Of a DNA stretch of 64,000 nt, positions 51,995 through 61,133 are shown one piece after another (position 1 is the stretch's first letter; the number at the start of each line of letters is the position of its first letter). The translations under genes and the position numbers were made by a program. The DNA comes from MPNP01 sp026710155. Its GTDB lineage: Bacteria; Pseudomonadota; Alphaproteobacteria; Rhodobacterales; Rhodobacteraceae. The stretch spans positions 2,170,001-2,234,000 of the forward strand of contig OZ241737.1 in the NCBI GenBank assembly GCA_965200885.1, written 5' to 3'. The notes below the pieces were generated by a model that was not told the origin of the DNA, did not search any database, and saw only the letters and a program-made list of their open reading frames with translations.

Positions 51995-54016
51995 TCAAAG
52001 CAATTCCAAAACCTGATTCACAATGTTTTCACTGGTTATGCCAAAATGACCATATGCATCATTGGCCGGTGCAGAAACACCAAAAGTTGACATACCAATA
52101 AAGGAAGTCCTGTTCTCCTTACCTTTGAAACCAAGCAACCAACGCTCCCAACCATTTTGTACAGCTGCCTCGATGCCAATCCTTACTGCCTTACCCGGTC
52201 CCAAAACCCTTTGCTGATAGGCCTTGTCCTGCCTGGAAAACAATTCCCAACTTGGCATGGAAACAACCCTTGCCCCAATGCCTTTACCGTGGAGAATATC
52301 ACGCGCCTCCATGGCTATGGAAACTTCCGAACCGGTCGCCAGCAGAACGGCATCCTTTGAACCATTGTAGTCAGCAAGGACATAAGCACCTCTGGAGGTC
52401 AGATTACTTCGAGTATGCCTTACTCTCAATGTGGGAAGAGATTGCCTGGATAGAGCCAGAATCGAGGGAGTTTTTGTTTGCTTCAGGGCAATTTCCCAGA
52501 CTTCAGCAGTTTCAACTGTATCACAAGGTCTGAAAACCAGCAGATTGGGTGTGGACCTCAACATGCTCAAATGTTCGACAGGCTGGTGTGTTGGTCCATC
52601 TTCCCCCAATCCGATTGAATCATGGGTCATAATATATATGACTGGCAGCTCCATCAGGGCAGACAGTCTGATCGAGGGTCGCGCATAATCGGCAAAGCAG
52701 AGGAAAGTTCCACCATAGGGTCGTAAACCTCCATGCAGGATCATGCCATTCATTGCCGCCGCCATGGCATGTTCACGAATGCCATAGTGAATATACCTGC
52801 TTCCGGTATCACTCTCACTGAAAACCCTCAAATCGGATGTCTTGGTATTGTTGGAACCGGTTAAATCAGCTGATCCACCAATCATTTCCGGAAAAATTGG
52901 ATTCAATCCATTGAGAACGGTTTCCGAAGATTTTCTGGTAGCTAACTTTGCTGCTTCAGATGATGCCTTTTTCTTGATCCCGTTAATGGTCGCGGGAAAG
53001 CGTTTAGGTAGCGCTCCAGCAAACATCCTCTCAAATTCCCGCCGCTTTCCTGCCCCAAGGGTGGCCAAATTTTTCTGCCAGATTTCCCTTTGCACTTTTC
53101 CTTTTTCACCAATTGTCCGCCAGATTTGTAGACAATCCTGAGGAATTACAAAAGGTTCATGCATCCAACCGTAGAATTCCCTGGTTTTTTGTATTTCCTC
53201 ATTTCCCAGTGGCGAACCATGTGAAGATGCTGTCCCCTGTTTGTTTGGAGCACCAAAACCAATAACGGTTCGACAGGCGATCAGGGTAGGTCTTGATGAC
53301 TTTCTGGCTTCATCGAGTCTGGAATCAATTTCCTCCGGATTATGCCCGTCACAATCAAGAACTCTCCAGCCGGATGCTTCAAACCGCTTGGCCTGATCAG
53401 TTTTGTCACTCAACGTGATCGAACCATCAATCGTTATTTCATTATTGTCCCAAAGGACAACAAGGTTTGATAAATTCAATTTGCCTGCCAAACTGATTGC
53501 CTCCTGGCTCAAACCTTCCATTAGGCAACCGTCACCAGCCAGAACATAAGTATTGTGGTTGATTACCTTTTTGCCAAATTTTTTGCGGAGGTATGCTTCG
53601 GCAACGGCAAATCCTATGCCATTGGCCAAACCTTGACCAAGTGGGCCGGTCGTTGTTTCGATACCCGCTCCCTGGAATTTTTCCGGGTGTCCGGCCGTAT
53701 GGAAACCGATCTGTCTAAAATTTTTCAATTGTTCAAGGGTTATTTCAGAGTATCCCGTGAGATATAGAATGGAGTACAGCAACATCGACCCGTGTCCGGC
53801 TGAAAGAATAAATCTGTCCCGATCTGGCCAGGTTGGATTGCCGGCATCAAATTTCAGATGATTCCTGAATAATACCGTTGCAACATCAGCCATGCCCATG
53901 GGCATTCCCGGATGACCCGAATTAGCTTTTTGTACCGCATCCATTGAAAGAACCCTGATCGCATTCGATAATTGCCAATGTTCTGGAAATCTGGTTTTGT
54001 AGGTGGATACTTCCAT
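51995..54016 (-). CDS. tkt: transketolase
   Basis: A 673-residue ThDP enzyme of the pentose phosphate pathway. 'AVQKANSGHPGMPMGMADVA', 'GHGSMLLYSILYLTGY', ThDP motif 'AGDGCLMEGLSQEA' with 'WDNNEITIDG', and the C-terminal 'YIMTHDSIGLGEDGPTHQPV'. Full length with normal domains. First gene of the tkt-gap-pgk-ftsB-pdhABC block, which links pentose phosphate, lower glycolysis and acetyl-CoA formation. The upstream 450-bp region holds its promoter. Confidence 0.97.
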   Translation of the reverse strand: MEVSTYKTRFPEHWQLSNAIRVLSMDAVQKANSGHPGMPMGMADVATVLFRNHLKFDAGNPTWPDRDRFILSAGHGSMLLYSILYLTGYSEITLEQLKNFRQIGFHTAGHPEKFQGAGIETTTGPLGQGLANGIGFAVAEAYLRKKFGKKVINHNTYVLAGDGCLMEGLSQEAISLAGKLNLSNLVVLWDNNEITIDGSITLSDKTDQAKRFEASGWRVLDCDGHNPEEIDSRLDEARKSSRPTLIACRTVIGFGAPNKQGTASSHGSPLGNEEIQKTREFYGWMHEPFVIPQDCLQIWRTIGEKGKVQREIWQKNLATLGAGKRREFERMFAGALPKRFPATINGIKKKASSEAAKLATRKSSETVLNGLNPIFPEMIGGSADLTGSNNTKTSDLRVFSESDTGSRYIHYGIREHAMAAAMNGMILHGGLRPYGGTFLCFADYARPSIRLSALMELPVIYIMTHDSIGLGEDGPTHQPVEHLSMLRSTPNLLVFRPCDTVETAEVWEIALKQTKTPSILALSRQSLPTLRVRHTRSNLTSRGAYVLADYNGSKDAVLLATGSEVSIAMEARDILHGKGIGARVVSMPSWELFSRQDKAYQQRVLGPGKAVRIGIEAAVQNGWERWLLGFKGKENRTSFIGMSTFGVSAPANDAYGHFGITSENIVNQVLELL

Positions 54017-54471
54017 AAAATCACTTCCCCGTAATTTAACATTAAAAAAAAGAAGTTTCGTTAAATTGTTTCTGTTGTGAAAATAAGGGAAATAATCCTA
54101 ATCTAAAGGTGTGAATTTGAAATTTACATGAAATAAACTGGATAATCGAATATACTTTAGCCGTTCAAAAGGGATATCAAGATTCAGTGTATTCAAAACC
54201 TGTTTGAACTTCCCTGATCAGCGGGATCAAAAATTAAAAAATCAGTTGGATTCTTGCATTACGCCCCTTTGTGCCCTTGTCACAACAACAATAATGCCAA
54301 ACCAAACTTGGTTCTTTCCCAAAATACAATTGAATGACAGGAGTCCTGAATATTGACCCAAAAATATTTAATTTAACTTACCGATCATGAAAAGTGGTTG
54401 CAGGAATACGATAAAAGTGGTACTATTATAAAATCAACATTCAAAAAGCAGTTGAACCGGGAGAAAAGAAA
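54017..54471. other. divergent promoter region, no gene
   Basis: About 450 AT-rich bases between tkt (minus) and the binding-protein gene (plus). No open frame with domain features. Promoters for both directions are expected here, but I find no box that I would assign with confidence. Confidence 0.5.
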
Positions 54472-55635
54472 ATGCCGTTAACCACAATTCTTCGGTTATC
54501 AAGGTCAGTGTCACCATTGGTACTTGCAGTACAGATCCTACTCCTACTGGGCAGTCTAGGAACGATCAGCGCCCAGGAAAACCAAGAAAACATGGGGCCA
54601 GAACCGGTCATAACATTTACTTCATGGACTGGTCCTTACATGCGAAGCCAGATGCTTGGATTTGTCCGACCCTACGAGAGAGCAAACAATCTCCGTGTCA
54701 ATGTCGAACATTACAATGGAGGAATTGACGAAATCCGTGATCAGGTGGAATCGGCTAATGTGAAATGGGATGTCGTTGACCTCACTCAGGCTGATTCGCT
54801 TCGTGCGTGCAAGGAAGGGCTCCTTGAAAACTTGACCGATATCCAATTACCAAATGGTATTGACGGTACTCCCGCCACCGAAGATTTTGTTGATGGAGCT
54901 TTGAATGACTGTGGTGTTGGTGTCATTGTTTGGGCTACGGCATTTGCATACAGTGATAGCGCCTTTGGTGATAGACAGCCTGAAACCATAGCTGATTTCT
55001 TTGACACCAATTCCTTTCCCGGCCCGCGTGCTATCCGCAACGACCCAACAGTAATCATGGAATGGGCGTTGATGGCTGATGGAGTCGCGCGTGAGGATGT
55101 TTATCCAATGCTTGAGACCGATTCAGGTGTTGAAAGGGCTCTGGAAATCATGGACGGAATTAGATCGAATCTGGAAATTTGGGAAACCGGTCGGCAACCT
55201 GTACGCCTGTTGAATGCAGGGGATGTTGTAATGTCATCAGTCTGGGTTACAACCGGCGTTTTGGCGTCTAATGAAGAGGGGGCCGACTTTTCCATGGTTT
55301 TGGACGGTCGGGTGATTGAATTGGACCTGTTTGGTATCACAAAAGGCTCGCTTTACAAAGATGAGGCAATTGAGTTCATCCGTTTTGCCAGCAGCAGTCA
55401 GTCACTGGCAGACATGGTGTCTTACCTTCCGAACGGACCGACACGCAGGTCTTCAATACCACTATTGTCAGATGAAACTCTGGTACAGATTCCAAACGGC
55501 CCCGCTTATGAGGACAAGGCGTATATTCTGTCTGATGCCCAATGGTGGGCCGACAACCATGCAAGACTTGAAGAAGCATTTCAAGCTTGGTTGAACGCAC
55601 CATCACGTCAGGGTGCCTCAGGAACTACAAGATAA
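54472..55635 (+). CDS. periplasmic solute-binding protein (PotD-like)
   Basis: A 387-residue secreted protein. Signal peptide (hydrophobic 18-33, ends TISAQ), then a polyamine/spermidine-type binding fold: 'VITFTSWTGPYMRSQMLGFV', 'WDVVDLTQADSLRACKEGLL', 'FPGPRAIRNDP', 'NAGDVVMSSVWVTTGVL', 'DEAIEFIRFASSSQSLADMV'. There is no ABC permease or ATPase nearby. Instead the next gene, 28 bp away, is a BCCT carrier, which does not normally use a binding protein. Ligand and partner are open; a missing ABC operon elsewhere would also explain it. Confidence 0.8.
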   Translation: MPLTTILRLSRSVSPLVLAVQILLLLGSLGTISAQENQENMGPEPVITFTSWTGPYMRSQMLGFVRPYERANNLRVNVEHYNGGIDEIRDQVESANVKWDVVDLTQADSLRACKEGLLENLTDIQLPNGIDGTPATEDFVDGALNDCGVGVIVWATAFAYSDSAFGDRQPETIADFFDTNSFPGPRAIRNDPTVIMEWALMADGVAREDVYPMLETDSGVERALEIMDGIRSNLEIWETGRQPVRLLNAGDVVMSSVWVTTGVLASNEEGADFSMVLDGRVIELDLFGITKGSLYKDEAIEFIRFASSSQSLADMVSYLPNGPTRRSSIPLLSDETLVQIPNGPAYEDKAYILSDAQWWADNHARLEEAFQAWLNAPSRQGASGTTR

Positions 55636-55663
55636 ACCGGCAAACGACTTCAGGGATGGAAAA

Positions 55664-57265
55664 ATGACTGATCAAACAACAAGTAGGTTAAGCAACCTGG
55701 TGGCCAAGTCAGGCCTTTTCGCTGGCATGAACCCCTTGATGGGTATTGCCTCAATGGTAATGATTATTGGTTTTGTCGGCTTCACGATCAGTGATGTTGA
55801 GAGTTCAAGCCAGATTTTTTCAGTGGCGAAAAACTATGTTATCGGCAGTCTTGACTGGTTTTATGTACTGGTAGTGAATGCCGCCCTTTTCTTTGTCTTC
55901 TGGCTTTTGATTAGCCGATTCGGTGATGTCAAACTTGGTAAGCCGGATGATGAGCCAGATTTTTCAACCTTTTCCTGGATATGCATGCTGTTCAGTGCCG
56001 GACTGGGTTCGGGTCTGATCTATTGGGGAGTTGCCGAACCGATGTATCATATACAGGGTTCTCCGTTTCTGGACCAGCAGGGGATTGAGCCGGGATCCAC
56101 CCAAGCGGCCATTTCAGCAGTGGTGATCACCAATTTTCACTGGGGTTTCCATGGATGGGGTCTTTATGTTTTGGTTGGGTTGTGTCTCGCGTATTTTGCA
56201 TACCGAAGTGACCTTCCGCTTACTTTGAGAACGGCTTTATATCCTGTTCTCAAGGAGAGAATCTATGGTCCCTGGGGGCATCTTGTCGACTTGATTGGCG
56301 TATTCGGAACCATCTTTGGTTTGGCGACCTCATTAGGACTTGGGGTAACACCGATTGCCGCTGGTCTGGAAAACCTGGGTTGGATGGAAAACACGCAAAC
56401 AAACCAACTCATACTTGTGGCAATCATTACCGCTTTAGGTACAGCGTCTGCTGCTTCAGGTGTCGGCAAAGGCGTCCGTATCCTTTCGGAATGTAATGTT
56501 GTGGCTTCGATTGTTCTTTTGGTTCTTTTTCTGATTTTAGCACCGACGGCCTTTGTTCTGGGCATCATGATCTCCGGATTGGGTGATTATCTATGGAATG
56601 TTATTCCCATGGGGTTCTGGATTAATGGCGATCCTGAAAACCAATGGCAAAGTTGGTGGACGATTTTCTACTGGGGCTGGTGGATCGCTTGGTGTCCATT
56701 CGTGGGATTATTCATTGCAAGAGTTTCCAAGGGCCGTACTATCCGGCAGTTTTGTTTCTGTGTTCTATTGATTCCGACAACGGTCGTTATGCTGTGGATG
56801 GGAATCTTCGGAGGTGCCGCCACAGGTGTTGATCTTTTCTATAATGCAGGTGTTGTCGATGCCGTCAACAATGATTATGCTTCCGGTGTTTTTGCCACTC
56901 TAGCTGGTTTTGGCTACGGGTGGATTGTCTACCCGCTGACCGTGCTGATCACTATACTGCTGATCTCATGGTTTGTGACATCATCTGACTCTGGCACTCT
57001 GGTCATGTGTACAATGCTTTCCATGGGTGATGAGCATCCACCAATCAAGTTTAGGATATTCTGGGGAGTCACGGCCGGCGTTGTGGCTGGTGTCCTGATG
57101 TTGGCGGGTGGTCTCAATGCCTTGCAGACGGCATCAATCGTAGCAGGTTTGCCGATTGCTGTTATCCTGCTGTGCATGATTTATGGTATAGTCAAGGCAC
57201 TGCATGCTGACCATCCCGCCCCCGATGTAGAAGACAAGTACGACCTTGAATTCTTGAACCGGTGA
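55664..57265 (+). CDS. BCCT-family betaine/carnitine/choline transporter
   Basis: About 533 residues from the ATG at 55664 (frame open to 55613, inside the previous gene; a GGGATGG-like site precedes 55664). Twelve membrane segments with BCCT hallmarks: 'YWGVAEPMYH' in TM4, 'FHWGFHGWGLYVLVGLCLAY', and 'WGWWIAWCPFVGLFIARVSK' with 'GRTIRQF' (TM8 aromatic box and the arginine loop). Takes up quaternary ammonium compounds with Na+ or H+. Located right after a binding-protein gene, a rare pairing. Confidence 0.92.
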   Translation: MTDQTTSRLSNLVAKSGLFAGMNPLMGIASMVMIIGFVGFTISDVESSSQIFSVAKNYVIGSLDWFYVLVVNAALFFVFWLLISRFGDVKLGKPDDEPDFSTFSWICMLFSAGLGSGLIYWGVAEPMYHIQGSPFLDQQGIEPGSTQAAISAVVITNFHWGFHGWGLYVLVGLCLAYFAYRSDLPLTLRTALYPVLKERIYGPWGHLVDLIGVFGTIFGLATSLGLGVTPIAAGLENLGWMENTQTNQLILVAIITALGTASAASGVGKGVRILSECNVVASIVLLVLFLILAPTAFVLGIMISGLGDYLWNVIPMGFWINGDPENQWQSWWTIFYWGWWIAWCPFVGLFIARVSKGRTIRQFCFCVLLIPTTVVMLWMGIFGGAATGVDLFYNAGVVDAVNNDYASGVFATLAGFGYGWIVYPLTVLITILLISWFVTSSDSGTLVMCTMLSMGDEHPPIKFRIFWGVTAGVVAGVLMLAGGLNALQTASIVAGLPIAVILLCMIYGIVKALHADHPAPDVEDKYDLEFLNR

Positions 57266-57820
57266 ACTAAGCCCATACTGATTTTAAGTTCAGGTGTTGC
57301 ACCTAAAAATGAGAATCAGCAATGGATCTAGGGTATTGCCTTATCCTGTTTAAAAAATACATCTAACAGGAAAAGGAAAAGTGGGATCACATAAATCTGG
57401 TTCTCACAAATTCTGCATGAGATTAATGTAAGAAAATTACAGATAGTGTTACGCAGCGAAATAAATTAGGAAATATCGCTGCTAATCATTATTCTACAGG
57501 CTTCGACACAGTCTTAATGTAGACAAACCAGGGCTTCACTTTCAGCTTGTCAATAAAAACAATGGAGATGCTCAATATATTGCAAATCAAATACCTGATC
57601 AGTAACTTTTTTCCTGACATGGTGATCATCCATTGGATTGGTAAAAAGAAATTGTGGTAAGCACATAGAAGGTCTTCTGCCAAAACAATCCAACTATTTT
57701 TATTTGCTTGCTCAATAGGGAACTTTTTCCAACTTTGACTAAGTTTAGGTTATTACATAGAATAAATTGTTGAATAAATTTAAACCCGTTGTTTTTTTGA
57801 AACATTGAACCTGACAAATC
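57266..57820. other. 555-bp gap, no supported gene
   Basis: Very AT-rich. Open frames on the minus strand are short and lack domains. Small stem (AGGTG/CACCT) at 57292-57304 is followed by A's, not T's, so not a terminator for the BCCT gene. Confidence 0.5.
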
Positions 57821-58192
57821 ATGGCTGAAGATTTAGAGGAATACATAAATCGATTACATGGTGCTCTCGAGGAAATCATTCAGGGTGCTGATCATAAACT
57901 GCAGACGGCAAGTCAGAGGATTTATGAGATAGAACTGCAATTGGAAAGCGAACGGGCAAGCAACAAGGAACTCCAGAAAAAACTTTCTCAGATTACCGAA
58001 TCAGCAAACCAGGTTCCGGATGAACATTGGCAGGAAAAAATAACTGAATATCAGGCACGGGAAGAAAAACTTCAACAGGAAATTGTGGCCTTACAGTCCG
58101 AACTTGACTCTGTCCAGAGCTCCAGAAACAAGGACAGGGAGGATTTGCAATCTGTATTGACTGAGTTCAAGGGCATGCTGGATCAGATATAA
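57821..58192 (+). CDS. coiled-coil protein upstream of zapA
   Basis: A 123-residue, highly charged protein that is nearly all coiled coil ('LQLESERASNKELQKKL', 'REEKLQQEIVALQSELDSVQ'). No membrane segment. It ends one base before zapA. Coiled-coil genes next to zapA are seen in alphaproteobacteria, and a ZapB-like bridging role at the Z ring would fit, but no family signature lets me name it. Confidence 0.6.
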   Translation: MAEDLEEYINRLHGALEEIIQGADHKLQTASQRIYEIELQLESERASNKELQKKLSQITESANQVPDEHWQEKITEYQAREEKLQQEIVALQSELDSVQSSRNKDREDLQSVLTEFKGMLDQI

Positions 58193-58193
58193 A

Positions 58194-58496
58194 ATGAGTA
58201 AGTCAAACATTTTACTGGAAGTCAGGGTAGGTAGAAAAAAGCTTACCATCACGTGTGATGAAGATGAAGCGAGTGCCGTTTCTCGTGCCTCGAAGAGATT
58301 TCAGAAAGAAATCAACAAAATTGGAGAAACGCTTCCAAACGAAAGTCCCCACAACCGTATTTTACTTGCTGGCATAAATATCGCCGACAATTTGAACAAG
58401 ATTGAAATGCAACCCCGTATAAGGGAAGGGTTGATCGACCAGGTAAAGGATTTGGTTGAAAAAGCCGAGGAAACGGCTTCAAGATTCAAAAATTGA
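58194..58496 (+). CDS. zapA: cell division protein ZapA
   Basis: A 100-residue ZapA. N-terminal strand 'NILLEVRVGRKKLTITCDED' and the conserved 'NRILLAGINIADNLNKIE' helix, ending in a short coiled coil ('VKDLVEKAEETASRF'). It bundles FtsZ filaments. Translated one base after the coiled-coil gene, so the two are coupled. Confidence 0.85.
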   Translation: MSKSNILLEVRVGRKKLTITCDEDEASAVSRASKRFQKEINKIGETLPNESPHNRILLAGINIADNLNKIEMQPRIREGLIDQVKDLVEKAEETASRFKN

Positions 58497-58528
58497 CAAC
58501 CTGACCCAGACCAGACCTCATGATTCAA

Positions 58529-58894
58529 TCAGGAATTATGTTCTCTTATTGTTTTAGCGGCCGATTGATCAAAGGGAATTTCCTTTTCCTGAAATAGTTG
58601 GTCAAGTTCGCCGGAAAGAGTCATTTCTGTAACTATATCGCAACCGCCGATAAATTCACCCTTGACATAAAGTTGGGGTATGGTTGGCCAGTCCGAGAAA
58701 GACTTGATACCCTCCCTGATATTACCGTCGGCAAGAACATTCACATCCTGATATTCAACATTCAGATAGTTCAATACTCCTGCGACCTTTGATGAAAATC
58801 CACATTGTGGCGTGTTTTTTGTTCCCTTCATGAACAATACCACATCTGAACTATCAACGGTTTCCTGTAATACTTTGCTGGTTTCCTGATTCAT
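58529..58894 (-). CDS. grxD: monothiol glutaredoxin, Grx4 type
   Basis: A 121-residue CGFS glutaredoxin, from ATG 58894 (GGAG site; a GTG at 58903 overlaps the bolA stop). Active site 'TPQCGFSSKVAGVL', then 'WPTIPQLYVKGEFIGGCDIV' with the cis-Pro and glutathione loops. Delivers or stores 2Fe-2S clusters together with BolA, encoded directly upstream. Confidence 0.95.
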   Translation of the reverse strand: MNQETSKVLQETVDSSDVVLFMKGTKNTPQCGFSSKVAGVLNYLNVEYQDVNVLADGNIREGIKSFSDWPTIPQLYVKGEFIGGCDIVTEMTLSGELDQLFQEKEIPFDQSAAKTIREHNS

Positions 58895-58899
58895 AACCT

Positions 58900-59142
58900 T
58901 CACTCCGGTACTTTTGTGGTTAATGCCAAGGCATGCAATTCGCCATTTGAGCCATCCATCTTGCCTTTCAAGGCCGCATAGACAGCACGTTGTTGTTGTA
59001 CTCTGTTCTTGCCCCTGAAACTTTCATCAATGACCACCGCAGAATAATGATTGCCATCGCCAGCCAAATCACTTATGATGATTTCGGCATCAGGAAAAGC
59101 CGACCTGATAAGTTCCTCTAATTCATTTTGTGAAATGGCCAT
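58900..59142 (-). CDS. bolA: BolA-family protein
   Basis: An 80-residue BolA protein from ATG 59142; the open frame reaches 59226 but the extra residues are not BolA-like. Features: 'LEELIRSAFPDAEIIISDLA', 'GDGNHYSAVVIDESFRGKN', and 'RVQQQRAVYAALKGKMDGSN' with 'GELHALALTTKVPE'. Forms a complex with Grx4 to handle 2Fe-2S clusters. Its stop is 6 bases before the grxD ATG. Confidence 0.95.
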   Translation of the reverse strand: MAISQNELEELIRSAFPDAEIIISDLAGDGNHYSAVVIDESFRGKNRVQQQRAVYAALKGKMDGSNGELHALALTTKVPE

Positions 59143-59441
59143 ATCAATTATCCAACAATTAAACCATAGGTGGTTCAGAACTTTCGCGAGGTGTAACAAT
59201 AAATTCAAAATGCATATTAATACCATTTAGGTTTGTCGAGGGAATTGACAAGTTTGACTTTGCATCACTTGTCATTCCATCAAATTGTTTTCAGATTAAT
59301 GATGATTTTATAATCACTATATTTTGGCAGGGGACTTTGAAAAGTCCGCTTTGGTAATCAAAGCATCAATTCCCAATGGAAAATTATTTTCCAAAGATTA
59401 CATCAATTCCTGTGACTGTGTTTTAAAACCCTTGATTTGGC

Positions 59442-60030
59442 CTATGGATGAACCAATTCTTCTGTCAGAATATCCTGGAACGTCTGGAATTGTCCGTATT
59501 CAACCAACTCGTATGCCTCAGGCAGGTTCGAAGTATTCAATCCTGCCAGTAACTTTGATTCCCTTACATCTGCGGCCCACCATCGGCTTGTAAATCCAGA
59601 ATCGCTATATTGATCATTTCACTGGTAATGCTACGATCGACACGCCACATTTCAGGGATTCCCAGCTTTGCATAACGTCTTGGTTTATCAACCACATCAA
59701 GATGGGTGAACCTCTATCACCAAATCAGGTGGTGTAATGGCCTCAAAGTCCTCAACTGCCTTCAATCCTTTTTTCTAGCTTTAAACCATTGTTCGGCATT
59801 GTCACCAATATAGAATGCAGCATCAGCTTCCAAGCCAGTTTTTTTGAGTCTTCAGGGCCTTTCCAACGAGTTCCACGCTTGGCTTTTACCAAGATTGACA
59901 AAACATCCCCGGCTGCCTCGACTACCTTGTCGGATGCATGACCAATATCCTCATGAGGACCGGATGGATTCATCTAGGAAATGATACCTTCTCCGACTTC
60001 AATCATAACATGTCTGCCCATAAGATTTCA
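59442..60030 (-). pseudogene. Uma2-family endonuclease-like gene, multiply broken
   Basis: Reading down the minus strand, Uma2 (DUF820) blocks occur in order across frames: 'MNPSGPHEDIGHASDKVVEA' (after an in-frame TAG), 'ADAAFYIGDNAEQWFKA', 'AVEDFEAITPPDLVIEV', then one frame over 'HLDVVDKPRRYAKLGIPE' with 'MWRVDRS' and 'AILDLQADGGP', and finally 'SKLLAGLNTSNLPEAYELVE' to TAG at 59442. Uma2 proteins fold like restriction endonucleases. At least two frame changes and two stops make this a relic. Confidence 0.6.
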
Positions 60031-60147
60031 ATCAAACTCACGTGCCAAAGTAGCGACAACTCAGGCGAAACCCCGATCTGCCATAAATTTGAACTTAGCG
60101 GACCTACAACATGCTGTTCAATTGATTGTGTAGTCATCAGATATCTT

Positions 60148-60323
60148 ATACCAATACAACTAATTAAAGACTCATAGCCCTTAACCAACTACCAGTAAAA
60201 TTTGAAACCACAGACTCAATCACCATTGGACGCTGTTACCAGGTTAAATTCCAATTAGATAAGGGTATCAAAAACCATATGATTATGATTAGCCTATCGG
60301 TTATTAATTAGTTGTATTGGTAT
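60148..60323. mobile_element. MITE-like inverted repeat element
   Basis: A perfect 20-bp inverted repeat, ATACCAATACAACTAATTAA at 60148-60167 and its complement at 60304-60323, encloses 136 bp with no coding capacity. ATCAGATA occurs just outside both ends (60136-60143 and 60325-60332), as would a target duplication. The size and lack of genes fit a miniature inverted-repeat transposable element. Confidence 0.55.
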
Positions 60324-60419
60324 TATCAGATAAATTATATTGAGGTTTTCTCAATGCAAGTAATAAACCGATACTTATAGGTTAAATACCACACAAAAAG
60401 GCTAGTATCAACTTATTAT

Positions 60420-61133
60420 CCAAAACCCTGATCAGCGAGCTAAATCATGATTATTCGCTCATTTAACATTTCCGGCCACATTCAGCACCTGGTTCAATCA
60501 TCCAGTTCAAAAAAAAAACGATTTTTGACTTCCGTTTTCCTGATCAAAGTCATGTTTTCCTGCCCCGACGAACAAAATCGCCCCCCGGTGCAATGCCTAC
60601 ACACACACCTCCCCTCCCGCATGTCGGGCATTTTGTTTCGTTCCTGATGCCTGTGGTTGTCCGCGGCTTGCGGGCCAGGCAATATCGGACCCTGAGCATG
60701 AACAGCCTGTTCCCAGAAACCATCAGTTAACGGCCGGCACCAGGTTGTGACCCACATATCCACACATCTTTTTTCGGGTGGTTGCATGCCTGTTATCCAT
60801 TTCCTGAAAAGCATCCGGATCCACGGTGTACCTCACCACGGTTCCACAGGGAGGGGGGGCCAGATCCGGGCACTCTCCCCGGAATGATGCCATGGCCATG
60901 GTGAAGCGTCCGCCAGCGGGAATCGACGGGTTATCGAAAGGAAGGGAGCCGGCTGGCATCCGCGTCCATGGAAGCAGGCGCCAGCCCCTAAACCAGCCGG
61001 TAGCACCCCTTGGCAGGCACAAGGTAGGGGCCTGCCCGGCCTTTCCTGGTTTTTTCCTTGACTTGCACGGATTCCCGTGCTATGTAACCGACATGGAAAA
61101 GCATCCGCAAACATACAGAAGGAGAACGTACTC
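60420..61133. other. GC-rich region, no supported gene
   Basis: Clearly more GC-rich than the surrounding sequence. Open frames up to about 100 codons exist on both strands, but none shows a domain. A plus-strand segment near 60950-60995 ('GIRVHGSRRQPLN') is vaguely like the end of the following secreted protein ('IRVTVGGQQVGSARPLD'), which may mean a decayed duplicate. Starts the repeat-bounded block. Confidence 0.4.
61006..61080. repeat. 75-bp GC-rich direct repeat, copy A
   Basis: Aligns without gaps to 61804-61878, exactly 798 bp away. Holds GGCAGGC (61012-61018) and GCCTGCC (61030-61036), an 11-base-loop hairpin, and a run of six T at 61050-61055. Lies 54 bp before the secreted gene. 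Confidence 0.7.

Noticed and set aside
58190..58530. 6S RNA gene near zapA
   Set aside because: Only 33 bp separate zapA from grxD, so there is no room for it here.
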